64,000 nucleotides of DNA, from the NCBI RefSeq assembly GCF_003865075.1, contig NZ_BHWB01000002.1, positions 310,001 through 374,000 of the forward strand, written 5' to 3'. This stretch comes from Bacteroides faecalis. Its GTDB lineage: Bacteria > Bacteroidota > Bacteroidia > Bacteroidales > Bacteroidaceae. This document shows, piece after piece, positions 1 to 8,224 of the stretch. The notes beneath the pieces were generated by a model. It saw nothing but the letters and a program-made list of their open reading frames with translations. It did not search any database and had not been told where the DNA came from. The position numbers were made by a program, and so were the translations under genes. Every line of letters starts with the position of its first letter. The first letter of the stretch is position 1.

Positions 1-1
1 A

Positions 2-49
2 AAACAACAAGAAAAACTTGCACGACTGCAACGAATACATGAACAATGA
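2..49 (+). CDS. C-terminal tail of a gene entering from the left edge (partial)
   Basis: Reading from base 2 gives a short charged, Gln/Arg-rich stretch that ends at a TGA at 47-49. The composition is typical of a protein C-terminus, but only 15 codons are visible. In related conjugative elements a ParA-like gene often sits before a DUF3408 gene, which is only a guess here. The 185 bases from here to the next start hold no gene I can support. Confidence 0.3.
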   Translation, partial: KQQEKLARLQRIHEQ

Positions 50-234
50 TGAGTTGAGAAATACGTTGAAGTTCTCACAACTATCTCGGTATGCAAATAA
101 GCAAGCCACAACTAAATTGCCACGTTACACCCAATCAGTTGCATGGCTGCACTCAGTACACTTACTTTGCACCCGACAATCGGTCAATGGTGCAAACAGT
201 GACCACTATACTAACAAATAAAACAGCATAAGCT

Positions 235-714
235 ATGGCAAGAACAAAAGAAACGAAAATGTCTCCTGAACAGCAGGAGAAAATGACACAGGAGGTGGTG
301 GCTTCGCTTCAATCATCCACTTATGGTAAAGACTATGCCCAAGAACATAGCTCTTTCTTTGAAGAGGTGGAGAACTCCGATTTAGAAGTTGTGACAGAGA
401 ATGTGGCTGCAACAACCTCCTGTATGGAGGACGAGCTAACGAACGAAGCTCTATCGCCACCGAATCCGCAGAAGCGCATCAGTGGCAAGTAGCGCAAGGC
501 GACATTAGAGGAGTATCAGCAGACCTTCCTCCAAGTTCCAAGGATTGACGACCGCAAGCCAGTCTTCGTCAGTTCCGATGTACGAGACCGTCTTGATCGT
601 GTCGTCCGCATCCTCGGAGGGAGGCGCATGAGCGTATCGGGCATCATCGAGAACATCGTGCGCCACCACCTAAGCCTTTATGAAGAGGACTTCGAGGCTT
701 GGCGCAAATTGTGA
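235..714 (+). pseudogene. DUF3408-like conjugative element protein, interrupted by an in-frame amber codon
   Basis: The frame opened by ATG at 235 runs 85 codons to TAG at 490-492, then stays open in the same frame to TGA at 712-714. The part after the stop (about 73 codons, beginning R-K-A-T-L-E-E-Y and containing the segment VFVSSDVRDRLDRVVRILGG) looks like the conserved C-terminal, ribbon-helix-helix-like half of DUF3408 proteins of Bacteroides conjugative and mobilizable elements. The N-terminal half is acidic and low in complexity, as is usual for the family. A single CAG-to-TAG change would explain the break. Either the gene is inactivated or the stop is read through; nothing nearby suggests a recoding signal. 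Confidence 0.6.
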
Positions 715-898
715 GAATTAAGGTCTGCGACCTTGGACGTGGATAGCTGAAAAGCGGTAGTTCCAACTAACGTGTTATGAGAGGGAGCGAGGTTATGTTT
801 TGGGAACCCCAAAACGCCTCGCTCCACCATGAGGGCGGAGGAATTTTGCTCCCGACGGTCGCAGAAAGTGAGTGTACCAACTGTAAACAGTATATCGA
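715..898. other. Hairpin-rich region upstream of the mobilization genes, candidate oriT
   Basis: A short inverted repeat AAGGTC/GACCTT lies at 720-725 and 729-734. A long hairpin spans 784-825: GGAGCGAGG (784-792) pairs with CCTCGCTCC (817-825), and inside it GTTTTGGG (797-804) pairs with CCCAAAAC (808-815). The region lies directly before the MobC-like and relaxase genes, where transfer origins of Bacteroides mobilizable elements are usually found. The long hairpin could instead be a terminator of the gene before it, although no T-run follows. No nick site can be assigned by eye. Confidence 0.4.
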
Positions 899-1312
899 AT
901 GACAAACGTACAGGAACAGAACAGGAAAAAGGGCGGAAGACCGCCTACAGGCAGGGTTCGCAAGTTGTCGAAGTCTGTCACGGTGAAGTTCTCAAAGCCA
1001 AGCTACGAGGCATTGAAACTGAGGGCAAGAAAAGCCAATCGCAAGTTGGCGGAGTATATCCGTGAGTCAGCCTTGAATGGCGAGGTGGTCAGCGGACACA
1101 ATGCAGAGACGGTAGCCATTGCCAAGAACCTCATCGGTATGGCGAACAACCTCAACCAACTTGCCAAGCTGTCGCATCAGAGAGGTTTCCATGAAACCCA
1201 TGTATATGTGGTGGACTTGTTGAGAAGATTAAAAGAAATCCTTGGCGAGTATCGCCAAGCAAGTCCAAAATCGAAGCCATGCGGAATAGGCAGAAAGGAG
1301 GATGCCACATGA
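899..1312 (+). CDS. MobC-like relaxosome accessory protein
   Basis: This 137-residue protein resembles the plasmid mobilization relaxosome protein family (MobC, ribbon-helix-helix). A basic N-terminus (GGRPPTGRVRK) is followed by a beta strand and helices (VTVKFSKPSYEALKLRARKA, then YIRESALNG) and by a helical half (AIAKNLIGMANNLNQLAKLS) typical of the family. Proteins of this type bind oriT and help the relaxase nick DNA. Its stop codon overlaps the start of the relaxase gene in an ATGA arrangement, so the two are translationally coupled. The oriT candidate lies just upstream. Confidence 0.8.
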   Translation: MTNVQEQNRKKGGRPPTGRVRKLSKSVTVKFSKPSYEALKLRARKANRKLAEYIRESALNGEVVSGHNAETVAIAKNLIGMANNLNQLAKLSHQRGFHETHVYVVDLLRRLKEILGEYRQASPKSKPCGIGRKEDAT

Positions 1313-2259
1313 TAGGCAAGCTAAAGAAGGGCAGCTCATTTGCTGGTTGCATCCGCTATGTTACAGGCAAGGACGAGGCGAAAATCCTTGCCTCTGATGG
1401 TGTGTTACTCGGCACGAATACCGAGATGACGCAAAGTTTCGAGCTACAAAGGCAACTAAATCCAAGGATTAAGAAGCCTGTGGGGCACATAGCTTTGAGC
1501 TTCAAGCCCGAGGACAAGCCACGTTTGACGGATGATTTCATGGCTAAGATAGCCCTTGAATACATGCAAATGATGGGTATCAACGATACCCAATTCATTA
1601 TCGTAAGGCATCACAACACGGACAATCCACATTGTCATATCGTGTATAACCGCATCAACAATGAGGGCAAACTCATATCAGACGCCCACGATTACAGGCG
1701 TAATGAGCAAGTGACCAAGGCTCTAAAATCCAAGGATGGATTGACTTACGGAACGGACAAGAGCAAGACTAACACTCGCAAATTGCGCAATGCAGAGCGT
1801 GCAAAATACGAGATTCACAATGCAGTCAAAGATGCCTTAAAAGTTGCAGATAGCTGGCAGAAGTTCAAGAATGAACTTGCAAAACGAGGTGTTCTCTTGG
1901 AGTTAGTCTATAAGGACAAGGAGCGAACCAAGGTGCAAGGCATCCGATTCTGCAAGGACGGATATAGTTTCAAGGGTACGCAAATTAGCCGAGGCTATAG
2001 CTTTGGCAAGCTGAATGCAAGGTTTGAGGGAATGGAGAACCATGTATCACCAAAATCCAGCTCTACTCTGCAATACGAGCAAGGCTATCACAAGAGCAAC
2101 CATGAGCCATCTATGTCGGATAGCAGCCAAGATCCTTGGGACGGCATTTCTTCCATTGGACTTTTTGCTTCTGCCAACGCTCAGACCTTCGAGTCTTTCC
2201 CAGAGGACGAATCATCCAAGAAGAAAAAGAAGAAACGCAGAAGAGGCTTTAGCCTTTGA
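1309..2259 (+). CDS. Relaxase/mobilization nuclease (MobA/VirD2-like, HUH type)
   Basis: This 316-residue relaxase would nick oriT and stay bound to the transferred strand. The start at 1309 is chosen because the family begins with M-I-G-K-L, an AAAGGAGG ribosome binding site lies 7-8 bases upstream, and the ATG overlaps the preceding stop. An ATG ten codons earlier is less likely. The metal-binding histidines are visible: His60 in VGHIALSF and the cluster HHNTDNPHCH at residues 101-110. The C-terminal tail is strongly basic (KKKKKKRRRGF), consistent with DNA binding. The protein is rather short, with no helicase or primase domain, as in mobilizable Bacteroides elements. Confidence 0.88.
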   Translation: MIGKLKKGSSFAGCIRYVTGKDEAKILASDGVLLGTNTEMTQSFELQRQLNPRIKKPVGHIALSFKPEDKPRLTDDFMAKIALEYMQMMGINDTQFIIVRHHNTDNPHCHIVYNRINNEGKLISDAHDYRRNEQVTKALKSKDGLTYGTDKSKTNTRKLRNAERAKYEIHNAVKDALKVADSWQKFKNELAKRGVLLELVYKDKERTKVQGIRFCKDGYSFKGTQISRGYSFGKLNARFEGMENHVSPKSSSTLQYEQGYHKSNHEPSMSDSSQDPWDGISSIGLFASANAQTFESFPEDESSKKKKKKRRRGFSL

Positions 2260-2299
2260 TGCAAGTTACAAACCATTCAAACAACAAAAGTAATATACA

Positions 2300-3034
2300 A
2301 TGAAAGAAGAACTATTGGAAGCCATCTACGGCACAGTTGAGAGATTGGAGCAGAAAGTCGATGAACTTTCTGTCTCCACAAAGAACGCAGGAGCGGAAAC
2401 CGTTCCTGCAAGTAATGACATAACCAAGTTGGATAAGTCAATCAATGCGATGTTTATCAAAGAAGAGGAAGTCAGAGATAAAATATCCAAATTAAGAGAT
2501 GCCATTATCGTTTTTGCTGACCTTATTAAGGTTGAACTTGGCAAAAATGAGCAGCGAAGCAAGTTCTTGGTTGATGCTGTCAAGCAGATGAAACAAGAGC
2601 ATACTGTCACCTCAAAGGCATTGCAAGATAAACTTGAATTGATGAACAAATCACCTCAAAAGAAGGTTGTAACCCATCACTTCGAGCCAACCTCAAAGAA
2701 TGTTCTTCTTTTCATTGGTGGCTTGGCTCTATCCCTTGTCATTTCCATTTGGGGCAATCTCACCCAATGGCGAGATTACCAAGATTGGGAGGAGGCAGAC
2801 TTGAAATATAGGGCATTGAAGATGGTGCTTTCTACTGATGACCCAAACATTCACTACATTGAAAAGTACTTCTCTATATGTCGAGACGAAAATGTTATAA
2901 ATAATGTGAGGAATCGTGTTGCTGCTTACGAGGATTCTGTTCGCCACCATTATAAAATGATAGAAATGGCAACATACAAGGATAGTCTTACCAATTGCAA
3001 ATTACTTGAAATTGAAGGTAAGAATATGCCTTGA
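2300..3034 (+). CDS. Unknown coiled-coil protein with one membrane segment
   Basis: I do not recognise this 244-residue protein. Residues 1-120 are charged and helical with heptad-like spacing, suggesting a coiled coil. Residues 135-152 (VLLFIGGLALSLVISIWG) form one membrane helix. The C-terminal 90 residues are polar and would lie on the opposite side of the membrane. It follows the relaxase by 40 bp on the same strand and is probably part of the mobilization module, perhaps helping the relaxase meet the host's transfer channel. That role is inference from position only. Confidence 0.6.
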   Translation: MKEELLEAIYGTVERLEQKVDELSVSTKNAGAETVPASNDITKLDKSINAMFIKEEEVRDKISKLRDAIIVFADLIKVELGKNEQRSKFLVDAVKQMKQEHTVTSKALQDKLELMNKSPQKKVVTHHFEPTSKNVLLFIGGLALSLVISIWGNLTQWRDYQDWEEADLKYRALKMVLSTDDPNIHYIEKYFSICRDENVINNVRNRVAAYEDSVRHHYKMIEMATYKDSLTNCKLLEIEGKNMP

Positions 3035-3110
3035 AAAGCCAAATAAAGGACTTTTTCTTTATGTAACACAAATTTAATATTTCCGCAAATACGCTGTAAT
3101 TTTCATTTAG

Positions 3111-3118
3111 TACCTTTG
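3111..3118 (+). promoter_or_regulatory. Bacteroides-type -7 box before the outer-membrane barrel gene
   Basis: TACCTTTG matches TAnnTTTG and lies 73 bp before the ATG at 3192. No clear -33 TTTG is seen. It implies that the barrel gene is transcribed separately from the mobilization genes. Confidence 0.5.
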
Positions 3119-3191
3119 CAACGTCATGATTCCTTATATACTGAGGATTGATAAGAATATAATAGATTAAGCAATAAAAAATAATTATACA

Positions 3192-5501
3192 ATGAATAAT
3201 AAGGGGATTTTAACAACGGCCTTGTGCCTATCTGTTATGACCTCGACGATGGCACAGAGTATCACGGGAAAAGTAGTGGACACCAAGGGTGAGCCTTTGG
3301 CTTTCGCCAATGTGGTGCTCCTAAATCGGCAAGACTCCGCGTTCGTCAAGGGAGCGGTGAGTGGAGAGGATGGTAGCTTCTCAATAGACTCCATCTGCAA
3401 TGGCGGAATCATCAAGGTAACATCCGTGGGCTACAAAACCATCTGCAAGGATTGCGAGGGTGAAAATGTGGGTGTCATCAAGATGGAAGAGGACAGCAAG
3501 ATGCTCGGTGAAGTGGTGGTGAAATCATCACGCCCTGTTATTGCCATCAAGGGCAATGCCTTGGTTACTACTGTAGTTAATTCTCAACTGTCTCATGCAG
3601 GCACGGCAAATGACGTATTGCGCCAAGTGCCAATGGTCACAGGAAGAGATGGCAACTTCGAAGTGTTTGGCAAGGGTACACCACTTATCTATATCAATGG
3701 GCGTGTCGTACAAGACAAAAACGAGCTTGCACAACTCAACTCACAAGACATCAAGAATGTGGAAGTCATCACCAATCCTGGTGCCAAGTATGATGCTTCG
3801 GTCAAGTCTGTCATTCGTATTCGTACCAAACCATCGCAAGGTGAAGGCTTTGGTGGAACACTTCGTGCCCAAAATGGTTTCCGACACTATTTTTCGAGCA
3901 TGGAGCAAGCAAACTTGAAATATCGTAAAGGAGGCTTGGAACTATTCTCCAATCTCAATTATTATACCGGCAAATTCTATAGCTATGGAGTCACGGACCT
4001 GGAAACGAAAGCTTCTACCAATTGGCTTCAGAACATAGAAAGCATCGGTCGTATGCGAAACAATGAGTTCTTCGGCAAGTTTGGATTGTCATGGATGCTC
4101 AATGAGCATCATTCCATTGGCGCTTATTATGTGAATGGAGTGGGACTGCAAAAGGAACATCCTGATTATAAAACCACTTCGTATGCAGATGGAACTCTGA
4201 AAGATATGGTTTCCACCGTAGGACTCAACAGGACACATGCCATGCCTAAGCATCATGCCAATATCTATTACAATGGAGAAGTGGGCAAACTTGGCGTTGA
4301 CTTCAACATGGACTACATGTGGAGAAAAAAGCGCAAGACTTCCAATCTGTCGGAGATAAACCTCAACAATGAGGACAATTCGATTACATCCAATGGTATC
4401 GGGCACTCACGAATGTTTGCCGAGAAGCTGGTTTTGAGCTATCCTCTGTGGAAAGGACAACTTGAAGTGGGCAATGAGTACACCGCCTCACAGACATTGA
4501 ATGATTTCAACATCAATATGGCTACTATCGGAAATAGCAACACCAAGAGCGATGAGAAAAACATGGCTGGTTTTCTCTCCATAGGTCAGCAGTTCGGAAA
4601 GGTTGCCGTAGAGGCAGGACTTCGTTACGAGCATGTCAACTTCAAATACACAGAAAATGGACAACTCAAAGAAGACCAAAGCAAGACTTACAACAACGTG
4701 TTCCCTTCTTTGGCTATTTCTACAGAGATTGGAAAAACGCAATTATCATTGAGCTACACAAGCAAGACTCAACGTCCATCATACGATGACCTTGACGGAA
4801 CAGTCAGCTATGTCAATCGCTTGACCTTGGAAAGTGGCAATCCTTACCTATCCCCTATGAAGATTCATTCTGTTGAGTTGATGGGTGCATGGAAGCAATT
4901 CTTTGCAAAGGTTTCATACGAACATAGGAAGGATGCCTTTATCCAGACTACGAAATCTTATGGCGAGGATGGAGAGGTAAAGTTGCTGACCATGGAGAAT
5001 ACTCCAAAGATTGATGAACTACAAGCATTTGTTGGCGCACAATTTAAGGTTGGCATTTGGGAACCTAAAGTGAATGCAGGCATCATCAAACAGTGGTTCA
5101 CTGGCGAATATATGGGTGAACGCAAATCCTTCAGCAATCCTTTGGGAATCGTGCAGTTCCAGAATGCCATCCATCTGCCTGGCGACATTTGGATGAATAT
5201 CGATATGGAATGGAACAGTCGTGGCAACAAGGACAACATGAAGCTAAGTTCTTCCTCATACCTTAATACCAAGCTTTACAAAGCTTTCTGTAAGAACCGT
5301 TTCTCCGTGTCACTTGAAGCCAATGACATTTTCGACAAGAGCTACCGTGATGTAACATTCTACAACAAGGATGTCACACTTTGGCAAAATATGACAAGCG
5401 ATAATCGTGCCTTGCTCTTGACATTACAGTATAACTTCAATACATCAAGAGACCGTTATAAGGGCAAGGGTGCAGGCAATGAAGAATTGAGTCGTTTCTA
5501 A
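3192..5501 (+). CDS. Outer-membrane beta-barrel protein, TonB-dependent receptor-like
   Basis: This 769-residue protein has a signal peptide (residues 1-21, ending M-A-Q), a carboxypeptidase-regulatory-like beta-sandwich (about 22-105: SITGKVVDTKGEPLAFANV), a plug-like region (about 110-215, with NDVLRQVPMV and KNVEVITNPGAKYDA) and a long barrel ending in aromatic-rich strands. It fits the 'outer membrane beta-barrel family' (OMP_b-brl_3) of Bacteroidetes rather than a SusC protein; no SusD partner is present. The substrate is unknown. It has its own promoter and a strong terminator. Its base composition resembles the mobilization genes before it and differs from the AT-rich genes after it, so it may be cargo of the mobile element. 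Confidence 0.85.
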   Translation: MNNKGILTTALCLSVMTSTMAQSITGKVVDTKGEPLAFANVVLLNRQDSAFVKGAVSGEDGSFSIDSICNGGIIKVTSVGYKTICKDCEGENVGVIKMEEDSKMLGEVVVKSSRPVIAIKGNALVTTVVNSQLSHAGTANDVLRQVPMVTGRDGNFEVFGKGTPLIYINGRVVQDKNELAQLNSQDIKNVEVITNPGAKYDASVKSVIRIRTKPSQGEGFGGTLRAQNGFRHYFSSMEQANLKYRKGGLELFSNLNYYTGKFYSYGVTDLETKASTNWLQNIESIGRMRNNEFFGKFGLSWMLNEHHSIGAYYVNGVGLQKEHPDYKTTSYADGTLKDMVSTVGLNRTHAMPKHHANIYYNGEVGKLGVDFNMDYMWRKKRKTSNLSEINLNNEDNSITSNGIGHSRMFAEKLVLSYPLWKGQLEVGNEYTASQTLNDFNINMATIGNSNTKSDEKNMAGFLSIGQQFGKVAVEAGLRYEHVNFKYTENGQLKEDQSKTYNNVFPSLAISTEIGKTQLSLSYTSKTQRPSYDDLDGTVSYVNRLTLESGNPYLSPMKIHSVELMGAWKQFFAKVSYEHRKDAFIQTTKSYGEDGEVKLLTMENTPKIDELQAFVGAQFKVGIWEPKVNAGIIKQWFTGEYMGERKSFSNPLGIVQFQNAIHLPGDIWMNIDMEWNSRGNKDNMKLSSSSYLNTKLYKAFCKNRFSVSLEANDIFDKSYRDVTFYNKDVTLWQNMTSDNRALLLTLQYNFNTSRDRYKGKGAGNEELSRF

Positions 5502-5568
5502 AAATTAAAAGAGGTATCCGAAAATCTTTAAAAGAGTAGGAATATGATTTCAATAAAACGTTATGGCA

Positions 5569-5612
5569 GCAGGTGTTCGGATAGTCTATGTCCGAACACC
5601 TGCCGTTTGTTT
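5569..5612 (+). terminator. Rho-independent terminator of the barrel gene
   Basis: A perfect 13-bp stem (5569-5581 with 5591-5603, GCAGGTGTTCGGA) closes a 9-base loop and is followed by CGTTTGTTTT. It lies 68 bp after the stop codon. Confidence 0.85.
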
Positions 5613-5613
5613 T

Positions 5614-5831
5614 AGGATGCATATTGTGTTGCTAAGCATCAGATTTTACGCAAAAGTTCTAAATTCCATAAATTTCTCCTAGCGAGTTATGGGATATTTA
5701 GAAAATTATCGTATCTTTGTCCCCGAATTGAGGCGTTCTTTGCATATTGCAAAATACAGAAACGAGCAGAAGTCCGCTCGTTTCCATATTGTTACCTATA
5801 TAATATAGGCAAACGACCAACTTCTTGATTT
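5614..5831. other. Intergenic stretch with a promoter-like box and two hairpins
   Basis: No gene is seen here. A TATCTTTG box lies at 5712-5719 on the plus strand. It is followed by a 9-bp hairpin (GAAACGAGC 5759-5767 with 5776-5784) and a small palindrome (CCTATA 5795-5800 with TATAGG 5804-5809). This could be a short transcript or the end of the mobile element; neither a U-run nor an attachment repeat is evident. Confidence 0.35.
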
Positions 5832-6548
5832 TCAATCAAAGTCCAATTTAGAGCGAGTTAGGGCATTTAACCATAAAATAAATACTATTGTACAGCAAAA
5901 CAAGCACCACTTACGAATCAAAAATGCCTGGGTATACAGCGACCACAAAGTGAAAGGTAATGGCAACAATAAAAGCCACCATAAAGGCGATATCCAATGA
6001 CTACTGATTGGAGCAATAGCTACCCAAAGAGTTACTGCAGAAAAATAGGCTATTCCCAGTTCTGCCCACGACAACCATCCGAAAAACTTAGAATAATTTG
6101 ATCGAGTTACTTGGAAGCAATCTACATGTTTCCCAACTTTACAGAATCTCTGAGCTAAACGATTGATTTGAAATTTTTCCTGCTTTATGAGTGTATAAGC
6201 GATATAACATCCTGTCATATTTACAAAAAGTAGTATTAATTTGTACAGAATAGATATAGCAGTGTCATTCATCCATGAAAAATATACCAACGCAAATAGT
6301 AAAATCATATAGCTGCTCATAAAGGTATATTCAAATATCTTTTTTCTCAACCCTTTATCGTACTTTTCTTTGTAACTAGGCTCTCCTGCATCTACTATAT
6401 CTTCGATAGCCAGTGCTATTCCTGACCACTCCTGCTCAAATGTTTCAATGTCATCGCTTATTTTTTTACCGAATGAGTCCTCTAAATAAACCTTTGAATC
6501 AGTCACTTGCGTAACCCACACAAATTCATTTTTTTTAATGCGCAACAA
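5832..6548 (-). CDS. VKOR-domain membrane thiol oxidase (C-terminal part of a frame-disrupted gene)
   Basis: This frame encodes the end of a C39-like fold (about residues 5-50: NEFVWVTQVTDSKVYLEDS, EWSGIALAIED) followed by four to five membrane helices. Cysteines are placed as in vitamin K epoxide reductase: Cys136 and Cys144 (C-x7-C) in a loop, and Cys215-L-F-Cys218 at the end of a helix. VKOR homologues oxidise thiols to form disulfides in exported proteins. It ends soon after the VKOR domain, so the thioredoxin domain found in some relatives is missing. The apparent start is TTG at 6548 inside the preceding frame. The first part of the C39-like domain is in the overlapping frame 6535-6753, so both probably form one gene. 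Confidence 0.72.
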   Translation of the reverse strand: MLRIKKNEFVWVTQVTDSKVYLEDSFGKKISDDIETFEQEWSGIALAIEDIVDAGEPSYKEKYDKGLRKKIFEYTFMSSYMILLFALVYFSWMNDTAISILYKLILLFVNMTGCYIAYTLIKQEKFQINRLAQRFCKVGKHVDCFQVTRSNYSKFFGWLSWAELGIAYFSAVTLWVAIAPISSHWISPLWWLLLLPLPFTLWSLYTQAFLIRKWCLFCCTIVFILWLNALTRSKLDFD

Positions 6549-6753
6549 CCGGTATATCTAAAGCTCTCAACTTTTCCAATGTGAGTTTCATTATGACATG
6601 CTTAACCTTCCAACTATCCAATGCATCTGATATACATTGCATAGATGGATACTCCGGATGAGTGAGTATAGTCTGTTCAATCGTATGTGTCGTTATTTTA
6701 ATACCGTACGATTTAAGTAGTCTAGAAAGTAACTCGACTAAATAATTGGACAT
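6535..6753 (-). CDS. C39-like domain fragment, N-terminal part of the VKOR gene
   Basis: This 72-codon frame encodes a helical segment with TIEQTILTHPEYPSMQCISDALD and LRALDIPVVAH. It resembles the first half of the peptidase C39-like domain found at the N-terminus of Bacteroides VKOR proteins. The catalytic cysteine of true C39 leader peptidases is not seen, so proteolysis is unlikely. The frame ends at TAA directly after the His codon, at the edge of a run of eight A (T8 at 6529-6536 on the plus strand), where the downstream VKOR frame takes over in the +1 register. A recent mutation, a sequencing error or programmed frameshifting could each explain this. Confidence 0.55.
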   Translation of the reverse strand: MSNYLVELLSRLLKSYGIKITTHTIEQTILTHPEYPSMQCISDALDSWKVKHVIMKLTLEKLRALDIPVVAH

Positions 6754-6870
6754 CGTTCTAAATTTTTAAATGAAATCAAACTTTTCATTGAGTAAAGAAT
6801 TACGATTTCCTATTAACACTTATAAAAAATAAGTCGCTCGACAAATCATATTTTTACTCATAAGGAATAT

Positions 6871-8052
6871 TTAATCTTTCAATTTTGCAATAATTACGAT
6901 TGGATTATCATCTTCTTGTATATCTTTGAACAGCTGTTTGTATTTGGGGCTTAATTGATTCTTATATTTTATCAACTCTTCAGGATCAATATACGCAATC
7001 ATCTCTTTGTTCTTATTTATGGAAACTGGAAAAAAACGAAGTGGAATGCCTGTTATTATATACCCTCGTGTTTTATAATCAGGAATCGAAGATATATAAA
7101 CTTGGTTGCTCTTTTTATCATAATATCCACAGTAAGGGAATCTTGCTGACTTTACCGAAGACTCTGCTCCCTTCTTTAAATAGGAAAAATTAAACAATAC
7201 ATATAAGTTAGATTCGTATACAAAGTTTATAAAATACTTCCCTTTGTTATAACCTGATACCTCTTGATGGTAATAAGAAGGTTGCTTATCCCCTAATTTA
7301 AAGACAAGGTGAGGAGTCATCTTTTTTTCGTTTACACAAAAAATAGTATCATTAAAACCTGGTTCCTTAAAATAAGTCAAGTTGTTATAATAGTAAAATA
7401 TTCCATTTTCAATTGAAAAGGAATTCATATGTTTTTCGTATTCAAGATAATTTGGATACTTCTTAATAACAGTTCCATCTTTTCTATATACGACTAATCG
7501 AACCTTATCCTTTCCTGTCCTATTACTACAAAAACTTACATAAGTATCATTTTTTATAAACCAAGGAGCACATACAGAAAGAAATTCAGAACTATTTTCA
7601 GATAAAGGTTTTTTCAAATTTGATTCCATTTTATTTGTTTCTATATTAATACATCTCCACCATTTTGATGTATACGCCCCAATACTTGCAAATAGAATCC
7701 CATTTTTTTCATCGAAGCCACATTTATGATAAATAAAGCCAGTATATTCGTCAGGACCCTGCCCCAAAGAACTTACTTCCCGAATAAAGGCTCCAGTTTC
7801 TCTATCAAACATATAGGCTCTTTGCAAAAAGCCTACCGCAATGATATATTTATCAGTCAAATAATAAGTACAATGCTTTTCGATAAGTCCATCTTTGTGC
7901 GTTTCCAAAGGTATTATTTTGACATCTTTAAATATTTCTTCGGCATTAGTCTCTTTAAATTTTGATTTTGTCAAATCCACACTTGTTACATTTTGAGCAC
8001 TTGAAGTGAGAAATATCGTAAATGAAATTATTATAGTTAGCAATATCTTCAT
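6871..8052 (-). CDS. Secreted six-bladed beta-propeller protein (DUF5128-like)
   Basis: This 393-residue protein has a signal peptide (MKILLTIIISFTIFLTSSA) without a lipobox cysteine. It continues with the typical opening of Bacteroidetes 6-bladed beta-propeller proteins: a strand, then EEIFKDVKIIPLETH, then blade strands such as YIIAVGFLQRAYMFDRETGAFIREV. Such proteins often lie beside small secreted peptide genes in Bacteroides, but their function is not settled. It is downstream of the double-glycine peptide gene, from which it is separated by a terminator-like hairpin at 8130-8177. Binding of the exported peptide in the periplasm is possible, as inference only. Confidence 0.78.
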   Translation of the reverse strand: MKILLTIIISFTIFLTSSAQNVTSVDLTKSKFKETNAEEIFKDVKIIPLETHKDGLIEKHCTYYLTDKYIIAVGFLQRAYMFDRETGAFIREVSSLGQGPDEYTGFIYHKCGFDEKNGILFASIGAYTSKWWRCINIETNKMESNLKKPLSENSSEFLSVCAPWFIKNDTYVSFCSNRTGKDKVRLVVYRKDGTVIKKYPNYLEYEKHMNSFSIENGIFYYYNNLTYFKEPGFNDTIFCVNEKKMTPHLVFKLGDKQPSYYHQEVSGYNKGKYFINFVYESNLYVLFNFSYLKKGAESSVKSARFPYCGYYDKKSNQVYISSIPDYKTRGYIITGIPLRFFPVSINKNKEMIAYIDPEELIKYKNQLSPKYKQLFKDIQEDDNPIVIIAKLKD

Positions 8053-8129
8053 GAAATTTTCAATTATATATTAACAACCCTTTAATGCAAAATATTATTA
8101 CATCAATCCATAACTAGGAAAATATATAA

Positions 8130-8177
8130 AACTGACTACATTTTTATTGGATTCCAATACTTAATCTGTAGTCAGTT
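8130..8177 (-). terminator. Terminator or attenuator after the precursor peptide gene
   Basis: An 11-bp perfect stem (AACTGACTACA 8130-8140 with 8167-8177) holds an inner stem ATTGG/CCAAT (8146-8150 with 8154-8158). Read on the minus strand it is followed by TTATATATTTT. It lies 48 bp after the peptide stop codon and before the beta-propeller start. Confidence 0.7.
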
Positions 8178-8224
8178 CTACATTAATATTAGGGAACTTC
8201 ACAACCACTTCCTTTTATTCATGA

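Noticed and set aside
18..221. Open frame of 67 codons at the left edge
   Set aside because: Composition is not protein-like (Thr/Gln/His-rich, no conserved pattern), no ribosome binding site, and it overlaps the likely tail of an upstream gene.
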